Source: Planctomycetaceae bacterium
Lineage (GTDB): Bacteria > Planctomycetota > Planctomycetia > Pirellulales > UBA1268
Direction of reading: 5' to 3'
Assembly: GCA_947453875.1 (NCBI GenBank)
Contig: CANGIH010000037.1
Coordinates: 1 to 11,159 of the forward strand
DNA: 11,159 bases
The position numbers were made by a program, and so were the translations under genes. Below are positions 1 through 7,467 of this stretch, piece by piece (positions within the stretch are counted from its first letter, which is position 1; each line of letters begins with the position of its first letter). The notes below the pieces were generated by a model that saw only the letters and a program-made list of their open reading frames with translations, had not been told where the DNA came from and ran no database searches.

Positions 1-1
1 C

Positions 2-1348
2 AACTACACAACGAGCCAGGAGATCCTTGATCTGTCGATCGGGCGGGCGGGCCTTCGCCGGGTGATCTCGAGCCCTGCATTCCTCGATCGCGTGAAGCTT
101 GACTGCGGCGGCCGTCTGCTCGATGCCACGGAACTGAAAAATCGTCTGACACCCTACGACAAGCTCGTCGCCGCGACGCAGGCCACCTGTCTGCCGCTCG
201 GGCTCCTCGAACGGAGCCTGGGGCTCGATCGGCTGCGGGCTGACGATGTGCTCACCGTGATCTTCACGTCGGGATCGACCGGCGACCCAAAGGGGGTTGT
301 GCTCTCGGAGGAGAACGTCGCCTCCAATGTGCGGGCGATCGGGCAGATCCTCCATGTGTCGGCCGCCGACGTGGCCCTCGGTGTCCTCCCCTTCTTCCAT
401 TCCTACGGCTACACGGCGACCTTCTGGACGCCGCTCGTGCTCGATGCCGGCGTCGTCTATCACGCCAATCCCCTCGATGCCCAGGCGATCGGCGAACTCG
501 CCCGCCAGCATCACGCCACGATCCTCATGGCGACGCCGACATTCCTCCGTACCTACCTGAGGCGGACGCCTGCGGAGGATTTCTCCACCCTCGAGGCGGT
601 GTTCGGATCAGCGGAGAAGCTTCCCCGTGACGTGAGCGACGCCTTCGAGAAGAAGTTCGGCGTCCGGCCTAGCGAGGCCTACGGCGCCACCGAGATGTCG
701 CCCCTCATCGCCGCCAACATCCCGCCTGCCCGGCATGTACCCGGCTCCCCGGCCGATGCCCGCGAGGGAACGGTCGGACGGCCGATCCCAGGCTGCCGGG
801 CGCGGATCACCTCCAGGGATGGAATGCACGAACTTCCCCTCGGCGAGGAGGGGATGCTGTGGGTCAGCGGGCCGAACGTGATGCAGGGCTACCTCGACCG
901 CCCGGACCTCACCGCCCTGGTCATTCACGACGGGTGGTACTGCACCGGCGACATCGCCAGGCTCGATGCGGAGGGCTTCATCACGATCACCGGGAGGGAG
1001 AGCCGGTTTTCCAAGATTGGCGGTGAGATGGTGCCCCACCTGCCGATCGAGGAGGCGGTGAACGCCGAACTGGGAGCGAGGGACGGCGACCTCCGGGCGG
1101 TGGTCACGAGTGTCCCTGATCCGAGGAAAGGGGAGAGGATCGTGGTGCTCCATCTGGCGATGAGCCGCGATCCCCACGAGGTCTGTCGCGGTCTTGCCGC
1201 CCGTGGCCTCCCCAACCTCTGGATCCCATCTCCCGACAGCTTTTTCGAGGTGGAGGCGATCCCCGTCCTCGGCTCGGGCAAACTCGACCTGCGGAAGCTT
1301 TCCGATGTCGCCCATGCCCGCTTCCTTCCCAAGGAGGGACAGGCATGA
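2..1348 (+). CDS. Aas-like acyl-[ACP] synthetase / 2-acyl-lysophospholipid acyltransferase, C-terminal part (5' end outside window)
   Basis: This is an AMP-forming acyl-adenylating enzyme of the ANL superfamily. The frame is open to the left edge, so the N-terminus is missing; the GTG at 62 is internal, because upstream codons read NYTTSQEILDLSIGRAG, a stretch that matches Aas-type proteins. In the 448 visible residues the ATP/AMP P-loop FTSGSTGDPKGV lies at about 88-99, the adenylate motif YGATEMSP at about 227-234, the hinge-region TGD at about 315-317 and SKIGGEMV at about 337-344. The C-terminal catalytic lysine sits in LGSGKLDL at about 427. In E. coli Aas this module activates a fatty acid onto ACP and a PlsC-like module re-acylates lysophospholipid at the inner membrane. 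In many bacteria a transporter and PlsC are fused upstream; whether that holds here cannot be seen. It overlaps the next gene by four bases (ATGA). A plain long-chain acyl-CoA ligase is less likely given the NYT and GGEMV segments. Confidence 0.85.
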   Translation, partial: NYTTSQEILDLSIGRAGLRRVISSPAFLDRVKLDCGGRLLDATELKNRLTPYDKLVAATQATCLPLGLLERSLGLDRLRADDVLTVIFTSGSTGDPKGVVLSEENVASNVRAIGQILHVSAADVALGVLPFFHSYGYTATFWTPLVLDAGVVYHANPLDAQAIGELARQHHATILMATPTFLRTYLRRTPAEDFSTLEAVFGSAEKLPRDVSDAFEKKFGVRPSEAYGATEMSPLIAANIPPARHVPGSPADAREGTVGRPIPGCRARITSRDGMHELPLGEEGMLWVSGPNVMQGYLDRPDLTALVIHDGWYCTGDIARLDAEGFITITGRESRFSKIGGEMVPHLPIEEAVNAELGARDGDLRAVVTSVPDPRKGERIVVLHLAMSRDPHEVCRGLAARGLPNLWIPSPDSFFEVEAIPVLGSGKLDLRKLSDVAHARFLPKEGQA

Positions 1349-2352
1349 GCCCCGCAAGCCCGGAGTCATCCGCCCGCTGGATCCAGCCGGTGCTCGGTCG
1401 GGCAGACGACATGCGCGCGGAAGTCTGGCTGCGCTGCGATCTGCGCACTCCTGCGAACGATTCTGGCAGCGCGGTCCTCGCGGTGTCAGGCACACTCACC
1501 GGCCCTGAGTGCTCCACGGCAGCGACCCTTCCCACGACGATAGCCCTCGTCGATCAGGGGCATGTCGAGGGGCAGCCGCCGCTGGCCCGGGGGGTGTGCA
1601 CCGAGCCGGGCTTCTGGACACCGGAGCTCCCCAACCTCTACCGTGCCGACGTGGTCGTCCGCAGCGGAGACGGCATCGTCTCGACCGGTCGGCGGATGGT
1701 CGGCCTGCGTCGTCTCGGGGTGCGGGGACGGTCGCTGTGGCTGGATGGCCGGCGATTCGTGCCGCGGGGGATCGCCCACGAGGTGGGGGAGGGCCCGCTC
1801 GAAGCCCTGCGATCGCTTGCCGCCGTGGCGGTCGTCAACGATTCCGACGACACACCCTTCGACGAAGACCTGTCCGAGGCCGACCGGATCGGCGTGGGGG
1901 TGATCATCCGACTTGAGGCTCAACCTGCCGCCCCGGCGGCGATCGGCCGGTTCGTCGATTGGATTGATTCCCTGGCTGCCCATCCATCATCGCTGCTGCT
2001 GATCCTGCCGCGATCGTTGACCTGTGCGGCGAGTGGCATCCTGATCACCGCCGCTGCTCGCCGCCGCGGTACGATGCTTCTCGGGCAGGAAGTCGATGGC
2101 ACGGCTCCGCCGCCGCCTCTGCCCGTCGGGCTCGACTGCGTCATCGTCTCGCTTCCACCGGGGAAAGTGCCGCATGAGGCCTGGCAGCGGCCGCCGGGGC
2201 TGCCGGTGTTGGCGTCGTGCGGCACCGGGCCGCGTCTGCCGGCTGCTGCTGCACGGGCGGAGTGTGACCGGCTCCAGGCGCGGCTGGCGGCGTGGGCCCG
2301 GCCGGAGTGCCGGGAGCAACCGTGGGATTGGGCCGGCTATCTCGTGCGCTGA
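1345..2352 (+). CDS. Degenerate GH2-like protein (Ig-like domain plus eroded barrel), function unknown
   Basis: The product has 335 residues and no established function that I recognise. Its middle resembles family-2 glycoside hydrolases. FWTPELPNLYRADVVV (about 90-105) matches the Ig-like domain motif usually written as LWSPE.PNLY. VGLRRLGVRGRSLWLDGRRF (about 119-138), followed by VPRGI, matches the strand that leads into the TIM barrel (FG.R..E...G..LNGKP..LRG). Further on, AAHPSSLLLILPRS (about 211-224) lines up with the barrel motif RNHPSI.LWS.GNE, and GLPVLASCGTG (about 285-295) with KP.L.SE.GA. In both, the catalytic glutamate is absent. The N-terminal sugar-binding jelly roll is also missing. 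I see no signal peptide, so it is probably cytoplasmic. The ATGA overlap with the acyl-ACP synthetase gene suggests translational coupling. A non-catalytic carbohydrate-binding or scaffold role is inference. The GH2 link is by eye; the Ig-like part is firmer than the barrel part. Confidence 0.7.
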   Translation: MSPASPESSARWIQPVLGRADDMRAEVWLRCDLRTPANDSGSAVLAVSGTLTGPECSTAATLPTTIALVDQGHVEGQPPLARGVCTEPGFWTPELPNLYRADVVVRSGDGIVSTGRRMVGLRRLGVRGRSLWLDGRRFVPRGIAHEVGEGPLEALRSLAAVAVVNDSDDTPFDEDLSEADRIGVGVIIRLEAQPAAPAAIGRFVDWIDSLAAHPSSLLLILPRSLTCAASGILITAAARRRGTMLLGQEVDGTAPPPPLPVGLDCVIVSLPPGKVPHEAWQRPPGLPVLASCGTGPRLPAAAARAECDRLQARLAAWARPECREQPWDWAGYLVR

Positions 2353-2361
2353 TTCGCTGCC

Positions 2362-3396
2362 ATGCCATTCGATCCCGAACGCTATTCACGTCAGGTCCGC
2401 TTCACGCCCCTGGGCGCTGCGGGGCAGGAGCGGCTGGCTGCGGCCTGCGTCGCCGTTGTCGGATGCGGTGCGCTTGGCAGCGTTGTCGCCATGACGCTTG
2501 TCCGCGCGGGGATCGGCCGGATGAGGATCATCGACCGCGATGTCCCGGAGGCATCGAACCTTCCCCGGCAATTCCTCTTCGACGAGGCGGACGTGGCGGC
2601 GAGGCTCCCGAAAGCGGTGGCCGCGGCCCGGCACCTCGAACGGATCAATGGCGCCTGCGCCATCGAGCCGATCGTGGCCGATCTCACCGCGGTCAACGTC
2701 ACGCGGATGCTCAGCGGCGTCGATCTGCTCGTCGACGGCACCGACAACTTCGAGGCCCGGTTTCTCGTCAACGAATTCGCCTGCCGTGAGGGGATCCCCT
2801 GGGTTCATGGCGGTGCGATCGGCGCCGAGGGGCGTGTGCTTTCGGTCCTGCCCGGGACGACTGCCTGCCTGCGGTGCCTCATTCCCGAGGCACCCGCTCC
2901 CGGGGCATTGCCCACCTGCGACACCGCCGGCGTGCTGGGGCCTGCGGCGCTGGTGGTCGGTGCGGTGGAGGCGGCCGAGGCGATCAAGATCCTCGCCGGC
3001 CAGCACGAGCGGGTTGGGAACAGGCTCCTCGTCTGCGATCTGTGGGACAATCTCTGGCGTTCGGTCGACCTTGCCCCGCTCGCAGTGAGAGGCTGCCCCA
3101 CATGCAGGGAGGGGGACTTCCCCTGGCTCGAAGGACGGGCCGGGACGCAGGCAACGGTCTTGTGTGGTCGAGACGCCGTGCAGGTGGCTCCGACCGCCGG
3201 AGCGGCCCTCGAACTCGGTGCCCTTGCGACGCGGATGGCAGGGGTCGGGACGGTCGTCGCCAATCCCTGGATTGTCCGAGTGACTGTCGAAGAGGGGATC
3301 GAGCTGGCCGTGTTCGCCGACGGGAGGACGATCGTCTCCGGCACGCGCGACGAAGCCCGGGCCCGCGCCCTCGTGGCCCGTTATGTCGGGAACTGA
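2362..3396 (+). CDS. ThiF/MoeB/HesA-family E1-like adenylyltransferase
   Basis: This 344-residue enzyme adenylates the C-terminal glycine of a ubiquitin-like sulfur carrier (ThiS or MoaD type), acting in the cytoplasm in thiamine or molybdopterin sulfur transfer. The N-terminus (PERYSRQVRF) is typical of the family. The nucleotide loop GCGALG is at 34-39, the acidic end of the next strand at D58, SNLPRQ with R69 at 65-70, K84 follows, and TDNFEARF is at 128-134. Zinc-binding cysteine pairs are C169/C172 and C245/C248. The candidate catalytic cysteine is C186, in PTCDTAGVLGP. From about residue 262 there is an extra domain of about 80 residues (VLCGRDAVQV to the end), similar to the tail of Bacillus-type ThiF; it is not a rhodanese domain. 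The gene starts 9 bp after the GH2-like gene without a clear ribosome-binding site, so coupling is likely. ThiF and MoeB cannot be told apart here, and no carrier gene is in the window. Confidence 0.88.
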   Translation: MPFDPERYSRQVRFTPLGAAGQERLAAACVAVVGCGALGSVVAMTLVRAGIGRMRIIDRDVPEASNLPRQFLFDEADVAARLPKAVAAARHLERINGACAIEPIVADLTAVNVTRMLSGVDLLVDGTDNFEARFLVNEFACREGIPWVHGGAIGAEGRVLSVLPGTTACLRCLIPEAPAPGALPTCDTAGVLGPAALVVGAVEAAEAIKILAGQHERVGNRLLVCDLWDNLWRSVDLAPLAVRGCPTCREGDFPWLEGRAGTQATVLCGRDAVQVAPTAGAALELGALATRMAGVGTVVANPWIVRVTVEEGIELAVFADGRTIVSGTRDEARARALVARYVGN

Positions 3397-3416
3397 CCGG
3401 ACGATTGCCCGTCGCT

Positions 3417-4934
3417 TCACCCGGCCGTGGCTGCTTCCATGATCCGGGCCTCGGTGGCCTCTGCCCGGGTCATCTCCGCCGTCACCTTTCCTTCCGCAAG
3501 GACGAGGATGCGGTCGGCGAGCGTGAGCAGTTCCGGCAGTTCGCTCGAGGTGAGGATGACGCCGAGGCCCTGCCGGCAGAGCCGGTCGATGAGGGAGTAG
3601 AGTTCGGCCTTCGCCCCCACGTCGATGCCCCGTGTCGGATCATCGAGAAGCAGCACCTCGGGCCGTGTCAGCAACCAGCGGCCGATGATGCACTTCTGCT
3701 GGTTGCCGCCGGACAGCCCGGTGATCGCGGCATGGAGTCCGGGGGTCTTCACCCCGGTGTCGCGCACGGGGCCGGCGGCGAGTTGCTCCTCGGCGGCACG
3801 GCTGAGAAACCCTCCCCGCAACGCCTCTCCGAGCGAACAGAGACTGATGTTTCCGGTGACGTCGAGATCGGGGAAAAGCCCCAGCCGCTTGCGGTCCTCG
3901 GTAACCATCGCCACGCGTGCCGCACAGGCCTCACGAGGATGGCGGAACCTGACGGAGTCACCATGGAGGCAGACCGTGCCGGTCCAGGTGTCGTCGGCGG
4001 CACCGAAGAGAACCTCGAGCAGTTCAGTCCGACCGGCGCCCATCAGCCCCGCGACACCGAGGATTTCGCCGGCGTGGAGATCGAGGGAGATGTCTTTCAG
4101 CCGGTAGCCACGCGGGTGCTCGGGCCAGGGGAGCGTGAGGTCGCGAACCTCGAGGATCTTCGCTCCCCGTGGCCGCCCGTGATGGAATTCATGGCCGGCG
4201 ATGTCGCGGCCCACCATCCATCCGGTCACTTCCCGTGGCGTGGTCGCCGTCTTGTCGACCGTTCGCACGTGGCGTCCGTCGCGGAGCACCGTGATCCGGT
4301 CGGCAAGACGGAAGACCTCGTCCATCTTGTGGGAGATGTAGAGGATCGTCGTCCCCCGGGCGACGAGCCTTTGGATCGTCCGCTCGAGCCGGGCGGACTC
4401 GGATTCGGTCAGCGCGCTTGTCGGCTCGTCCATGACCACCACCGAAGCCTCGAGCGACAGTGCCTTGGCGATCTCGACGAGTTGCTGGTCACCGACGCGG
4501 AGGCTGCCGGTCCGATCGCCGGGCGAGACGCCGCACTCGAGCTGGGCGAAGAGCCGTCCGCACTCCTCTTCCATGGAACGATCGTCGACGAGCCCGAAGG
4601 CGCCACGCCGCTCCCGCCCCAGGAACACATTCGCGGCGACCGGGAGATCCTCCACGAGGGCCAGTTCCTGGTGGATGATGGCGATACCCGCGTGCTCCGC
4701 GTCTCGGGTGCCGGCGAATCGTGTCGCCGCCCCGTCGATCTCGAGCACTCCGGAGTCGGGGGAATAGACCCCGGAGAGGATCTTCATGAGCGTGCTCTTG
4801 CCCGCTCCATTCTCGCCGCAGATCGCGTGGATCTCGCCACGGCGCACCTCGAGCGTGACGTCGTCGAGGGCGACCACGCCGGGGAACCGCTTCGTGATGC
4901 CGAGCATCCGCACGGCGAAGGGGGCGGTGGTCAT
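3417..4934 (-). CDS. Sugar ABC importer, tandem ATP-binding protein (RbsA/MglA/XylG family)
   Basis: The 505-residue protein carries two fused ATPase domains and drives uptake of a monosaccharide or related ligand through the permease encoded just upstream. Domain 1 has Walker A GENGAGKST (40-48), Q-loop Q89, a signature-like LRVGDQQ (145-151), Walker B VVVMDEPTS (165-173) and switch H202. Domain 2, from about 258, has the degenerate phosphate loop GLMGAGRTEL (296-305) that is usual for this family, signature LSGGNQQK (407-414) and Walker B LLLDDPTRGID (428-438). In that last motif the usual catalytic glutamate is aspartate (D431). Length is normal for the family. The start is the ATG at 4934; there is no obvious ribosome-binding site, and an internal ATG ten codons in is possible but would trim the first strand. 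It is the last gene of the SBP-permease-ATPase order and lies 57 bp behind the permease. Its stop is 20 bp from the convergent ThiF-like gene. Substrate unknown. Confidence 0.93.
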   Translation of the reverse strand: MTTAPFAVRMLGITKRFPGVVALDDVTLEVRRGEIHAICGENGAGKSTLMKILSGVYSPDSGVLEIDGAATRFAGTRDAEHAGIAIIHQELALVEDLPVAANVFLGRERRGAFGLVDDRSMEEECGRLFAQLECGVSPGDRTGSLRVGDQQLVEIAKALSLEASVVVMDEPTSALTESESARLERTIQRLVARGTTILYISHKMDEVFRLADRITVLRDGRHVRTVDKTATTPREVTGWMVGRDIAGHEFHHGRPRGAKILEVRDLTLPWPEHPRGYRLKDISLDLHAGEILGVAGLMGAGRTELLEVLFGAADDTWTGTVCLHGDSVRFRHPREACAARVAMVTEDRKRLGLFPDLDVTGNISLCSLGEALRGGFLSRAAEEQLAAGPVRDTGVKTPGLHAAITGLSGGNQQKCIIGRWLLTRPEVLLLDDPTRGIDVGAKAELYSLIDRLCRQGLGVILTSSELPELLTLADRILVLAEGKVTAEMTRAEATEARIMEAATAG

Positions 4935-4991
4935 CGGGGCGGCGGGTGGTGGTCAGGGGCGGGAGGTGAACGTGTGTCGCGGGACGCTGCC

Positions 4992-6254
4992 TCACGTCGC
5001 GGTGCGGCGTGATTCCCAGAAGCGGACGAGGCCCAGGAAGAGGAGGGCTCCGAGTCCGGTGGCGATGCCGCCGTTTCGCCCGGCTGTCATCGAGGCGATC
5101 GAGCCGGCGAGGAGGGCGAGGGTGGGGATCGCGCACAGGCCGAGGGGCCCGGGGAGAAGTTGCCGACCTCCCTTGGCCAGGGCACCGAGTTGGGAGAACG
5201 TCACGGCGATCACCACAACAACTCCGACGATCAGCCCCTCGTAGACATCGGCCCCTGTCTTGATGATCTTCGACACCGCGTCGATCACCACTCGCAGGAA
5301 GACCGCGCCGAGGACCGTGCCCGGCACGGTGCCGACGCCACCGGAGAGCGAGCAACCGCCGACCACGGCCGCGGCGATCGCGTTGAGTTCGTGCCCGCGT
5401 CCCTGGTTCACAGGTTGGGCCACCGATTCGTTGGCGACATAGAACAGCCCGGCGAGCGCCGCGGTCATCGCCCCGAAGCAATAGGCAAACCACTTCACGT
5501 TCTCGGTGCGGATGCCGGCCAGGCGGGCCGCCTGTTCGTTGCCACCGAGGGCGTGGATGTGGCGGCCGAGCACCGTCCGCGTCAGCAGCACCCAGGTGAA
5601 CAGGGCGAGGAGGATGAAGACCGTCACCGGCACCCAGACGTTCTCTCGCACCGCCTTGAACATCGGATCATAGACATTGACAAGCGCGCTCTTGGTGGGC
5701 GTGAGGGCGTGGGTGGCGCTTTCGCACAGGGCCCGGGCGAAGCTCCGCAGTCCCACCAGCGTTGCCAGTGTGGCGATGAACGGCGGCAATCGCACCGCCG
5801 TGATCAACCAGGCGTGGAGCGTGCCGACGAGGAATCCGGTGAGCAGGGCCGCAGCGACGCCGGCAGCGACGACCGCAGGTCCGACGGGCTTGAAGCCCAT
5901 CATCTCCTTGGGCGCGAGGGCCAGCATCGTCGTCGCACAGACTGTCCCCGACAGGGCGATCATCGAGCCTGACGAAAGGTCGATTCCACCGGCGATGATC
6001 ACCACCGTCGCGCCGAGGGCGAAGATTCCCAGCAGCGACGTGTTGCGGGCGATGTCGGTGAGGCTCTGCCAGGGGAGCTTGAAGTAGCTGTGATTGCTGT
6101 CGACGAGCCCCGTGAGAAGCACCGCCACAACGATCGCGGCCACCAGCGCCCATTCCCCGGACCGTAGCCCGAACCAGCTGGTCCGGCGGAGGCGGGGTGA
6201 ACCCTGTGCGGCCGGCGACGAGCCGCCCGATGGATTGGTGTTGGTCGCAGCCAT
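4992..6254 (-). CDS. Sugar ABC importer permease (RbsC family) with C-terminal extension
   Basis: This inner-membrane permease of the BPD_transp_2 family should form the homodimeric channel of the importer. After a polar N-terminal tail of about 33 residues come hydrophobic segments and the family motifs: GGIDLSSGSM (89-98), GGNEQAARLAGI (237-248), which probably contacts the ATPase, and ELNAIAAAVVGGCSLSGGVG (289-308) followed by PGTVLGA. The usual family end, around the GLIVGVVVVIAV segment (340-351), is followed by about 69 further residues. These hold two more hydrophobic stretches (about 372-389 and 396-411) and a basic RFWESRR tail, making it longer than typical RbsC (about 320 residues). 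The start ATG lies 6 bp behind the stop of the binding-protein gene, which implies one transcript and coupled translation. The extra helices could be a lineage trait; I cannot assign them a role. Confidence 0.92.
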   Translation of the reverse strand: MAATNTNPSGGSSPAAQGSPRLRRTSWFGLRSGEWALVAAIVVAVLLTGLVDSNHSYFKLPWQSLTDIARNTSLLGIFALGATVVIIAGGIDLSSGSMIALSGTVCATTMLALAPKEMMGFKPVGPAVVAAGVAAALLTGFLVGTLHAWLITAVRLPPFIATLATLVGLRSFARALCESATHALTPTKSALVNVYDPMFKAVRENVWVPVTVFILLALFTWVLLTRTVLGRHIHALGGNEQAARLAGIRTENVKWFAYCFGAMTAALAGLFYVANESVAQPVNQGRGHELNAIAAAVVGGCSLSGGVGTVPGTVLGAVFLRVVIDAVSKIIKTGADVYEGLIVGVVVVIAVTFSQLGALAKGGRQLLPGPLGLCAIPTLALLAGSIASMTAGRNGGIATGLGALLFLGLVRFWESRRTAT

Positions 6255-6260
6255 CGGTGA

Positions 6261-7403
6261 TCAGGAACTCGAGAGGCCGTAACGGGTGAGCCACTCGCGG
6301 AATTCGCTGAGTTTCTTGAACTCGTGGGGGATGGCCGCCGGCATGTCTTCCTGCTTGATCGGTGAACCCTCGTCGGGAACGATCACTCGCAGGCCGGTGG
6401 TGTAGATGTCGCCATTCTCGGTGCCGAGCTTTGGATACATGTCCTTGATGACAGCCGTGTCGTCGCCGATCATCGCCACCAGCAGGCGGATCGTCTGGGC
6501 TCCCATCTCGAATGGATTTTGGACCACCATCGCGTCGATCAAACCGTTGCCCATATGCTCGAGGGCCACGGCCTGGGCGTCGAAGGTGACGACGGTGGTC
6601 TTGGCGCGGGCATCCCGTTCCTTGACCACCTCCGCGATCGCGGGGGCATCGTAGGCCCAAATGCCGACAAGGGCCACGAGGTCGGGGTGGTTGACGAGCG
6701 CCGCACGGACATTGTCGCGGGCCTTCGCCCCTTCCATGCCGTCCGGCATCCGATCGAGTTCCGTGTAGGCGGAGCCGACGGTTTCCTTGAATCCATCCAT
6801 CCGTGCCCGGGCGTTGTCGACGTCGGTGAACCCGGCGAACTGGACATAGCCACCGGAGGAAACGTTGCGGGCAGCGAGGATCTTGCCGGCAGCGGCCCCG
6901 AGGAGACGGCCACCGACGATGTTGTCGGTGCCGATGTAGTACGGGCGTGCGTCGCGGAAGCGGGCACGATCGACGTCGCTGTCGACGGTGATCACCTTGA
7001 CTCCCTTGGCGGCGAGGTTCTTCATCTCCTCGATGATCGCCACGTTGTCGGCTTGGATGACCGAGATCGCCACGCCCGCGATGTCAGACTGACTGGCGAA
7101 CTGACGAAGCTTCTCGATCTGGCCCTGTGCGGTGCCGTTGTTTTTTTCCATCACGGCGACGAGTCCCTTGGCCGCGATGCCTTGCATCTTCGCCCCCTCC
7201 TGGAGGCCGGCGTTGCACGCGTCCCAGAACGGGTCGTCGCCGTTGGTCAGGAAGATGAGGCGTTTGGGGGCGCCACCGGTGGTCGCAGCGCCGCCAGCCG
7301 ATCCCGCCTCGGGCTTGCCCGACTTGGAACAACCGATCACGAGGCCGACGAAGCACAGGAGCGAGAGGGCCGAGCATCGAGCCAGCAACCGTCGCGTGAA
7401 CAT
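6261..7403 (-). CDS. Sugar ABC importer substrate-binding lipoprotein (periplasmic-binding-protein type I, Peripla_BP_4 type)
   Basis: The product has 380 residues. A basic N-terminus (MFTRRLLAR) and hydrophobic core end in the lipobox V22-I-G-C25, so it should be lipidated and anchored facing the periplasm. A short Gly/Ala/Ser-rich linker (about 28-46) precedes the two-lobed binding domain: RLIFLTNGDDPFWDACNAG (48-66), KGVKVITVDSDVD (133-145), YYIGTDN (155-161), GFTDVDNARARMDGF (191-205) and the hinge-side NGLIDAMVVQNPFEMG (286-301). The frame stays open for 87 more codons upstream, but that stretch overlaps the flavin reductase-like gene and has no signal-peptide character. The lipobox therefore fixes the start at the ATG at 7403, with GGTGGAG just upstream. 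First gene of the importer operon; its stop is 6 bp before the permease start. Ligand unknown: no catabolic genes adjoin it. Confidence 0.9.
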   Translation of the reverse strand: MFTRRLLARCSALSLLCFVGLVIGCSKSGKPEAGSAGGAATTGGAPKRLIFLTNGDDPFWDACNAGLQEGAKMQGIAAKGLVAVMEKNNGTAQGQIEKLRQFASQSDIAGVAISVIQADNVAIIEEMKNLAAKGVKVITVDSDVDRARFRDARPYYIGTDNIVGGRLLGAAAGKILAARNVSSGGYVQFAGFTDVDNARARMDGFKETVGSAYTELDRMPDGMEGAKARDNVRAALVNHPDLVALVGIWAYDAPAIAEVVKERDARAKTTVVTFDAQAVALEHMGNGLIDAMVVQNPFEMGAQTIRLLVAMIGDDTAVIKDMYPKLGTENGDIYTTGLRVIVPDEGSPIKQEDMPAAIPHEFKKLSEFREWLTRYGLSSS

Positions 7404-7448
7404 GGACTCCACCCCAGGGTTCAAGAGGAACAGAAACGACCCCCACGC

Positions 7449-7463
7449 TCCGCCAGTGGCGGA
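7449..7463 (-). terminator. Short hairpin between the flavin reductase-like gene and the importer operon
   Basis: A perfect 6-bp inverted repeat, TCCGCC and GGCGGA, with a 3-base loop lies 4 bases beyond the flavin reductase-like stop codon. Read on the minus strand it is followed by a G-rich stretch and then GTCGTTTCTGTTCC, not a continuous T run. It could be a weak or factor-dependent terminator, or an RNA hairpin in the leader of the binding-protein gene that sets different expression of the two units. The stem is visible; the function is inferred. Confidence 0.3.
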
Positions 7464-7467
7464 CGAA

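Noticed and set aside
2874..5012. A 712-codon open frame on the plus strand, antisense to most of the importer ATPase gene and overlapping the ThiF-like gene.
   Set aside because: Its product is Arg/Gly/Glu-rich with no recognisable domain, while the opposite strand encodes a textbook RbsA with every motif. Long antisense frames are expected in very G+C-rich genes.
7141..7147. A run of seven T (AAAAAAA on the coding strand) inside the binding-protein gene as a programmed frameshift site.
   Set aside because: The downstream frame continues the conserved domain without change and no alternative product is plausible. It simply encodes part of MEKNNG.
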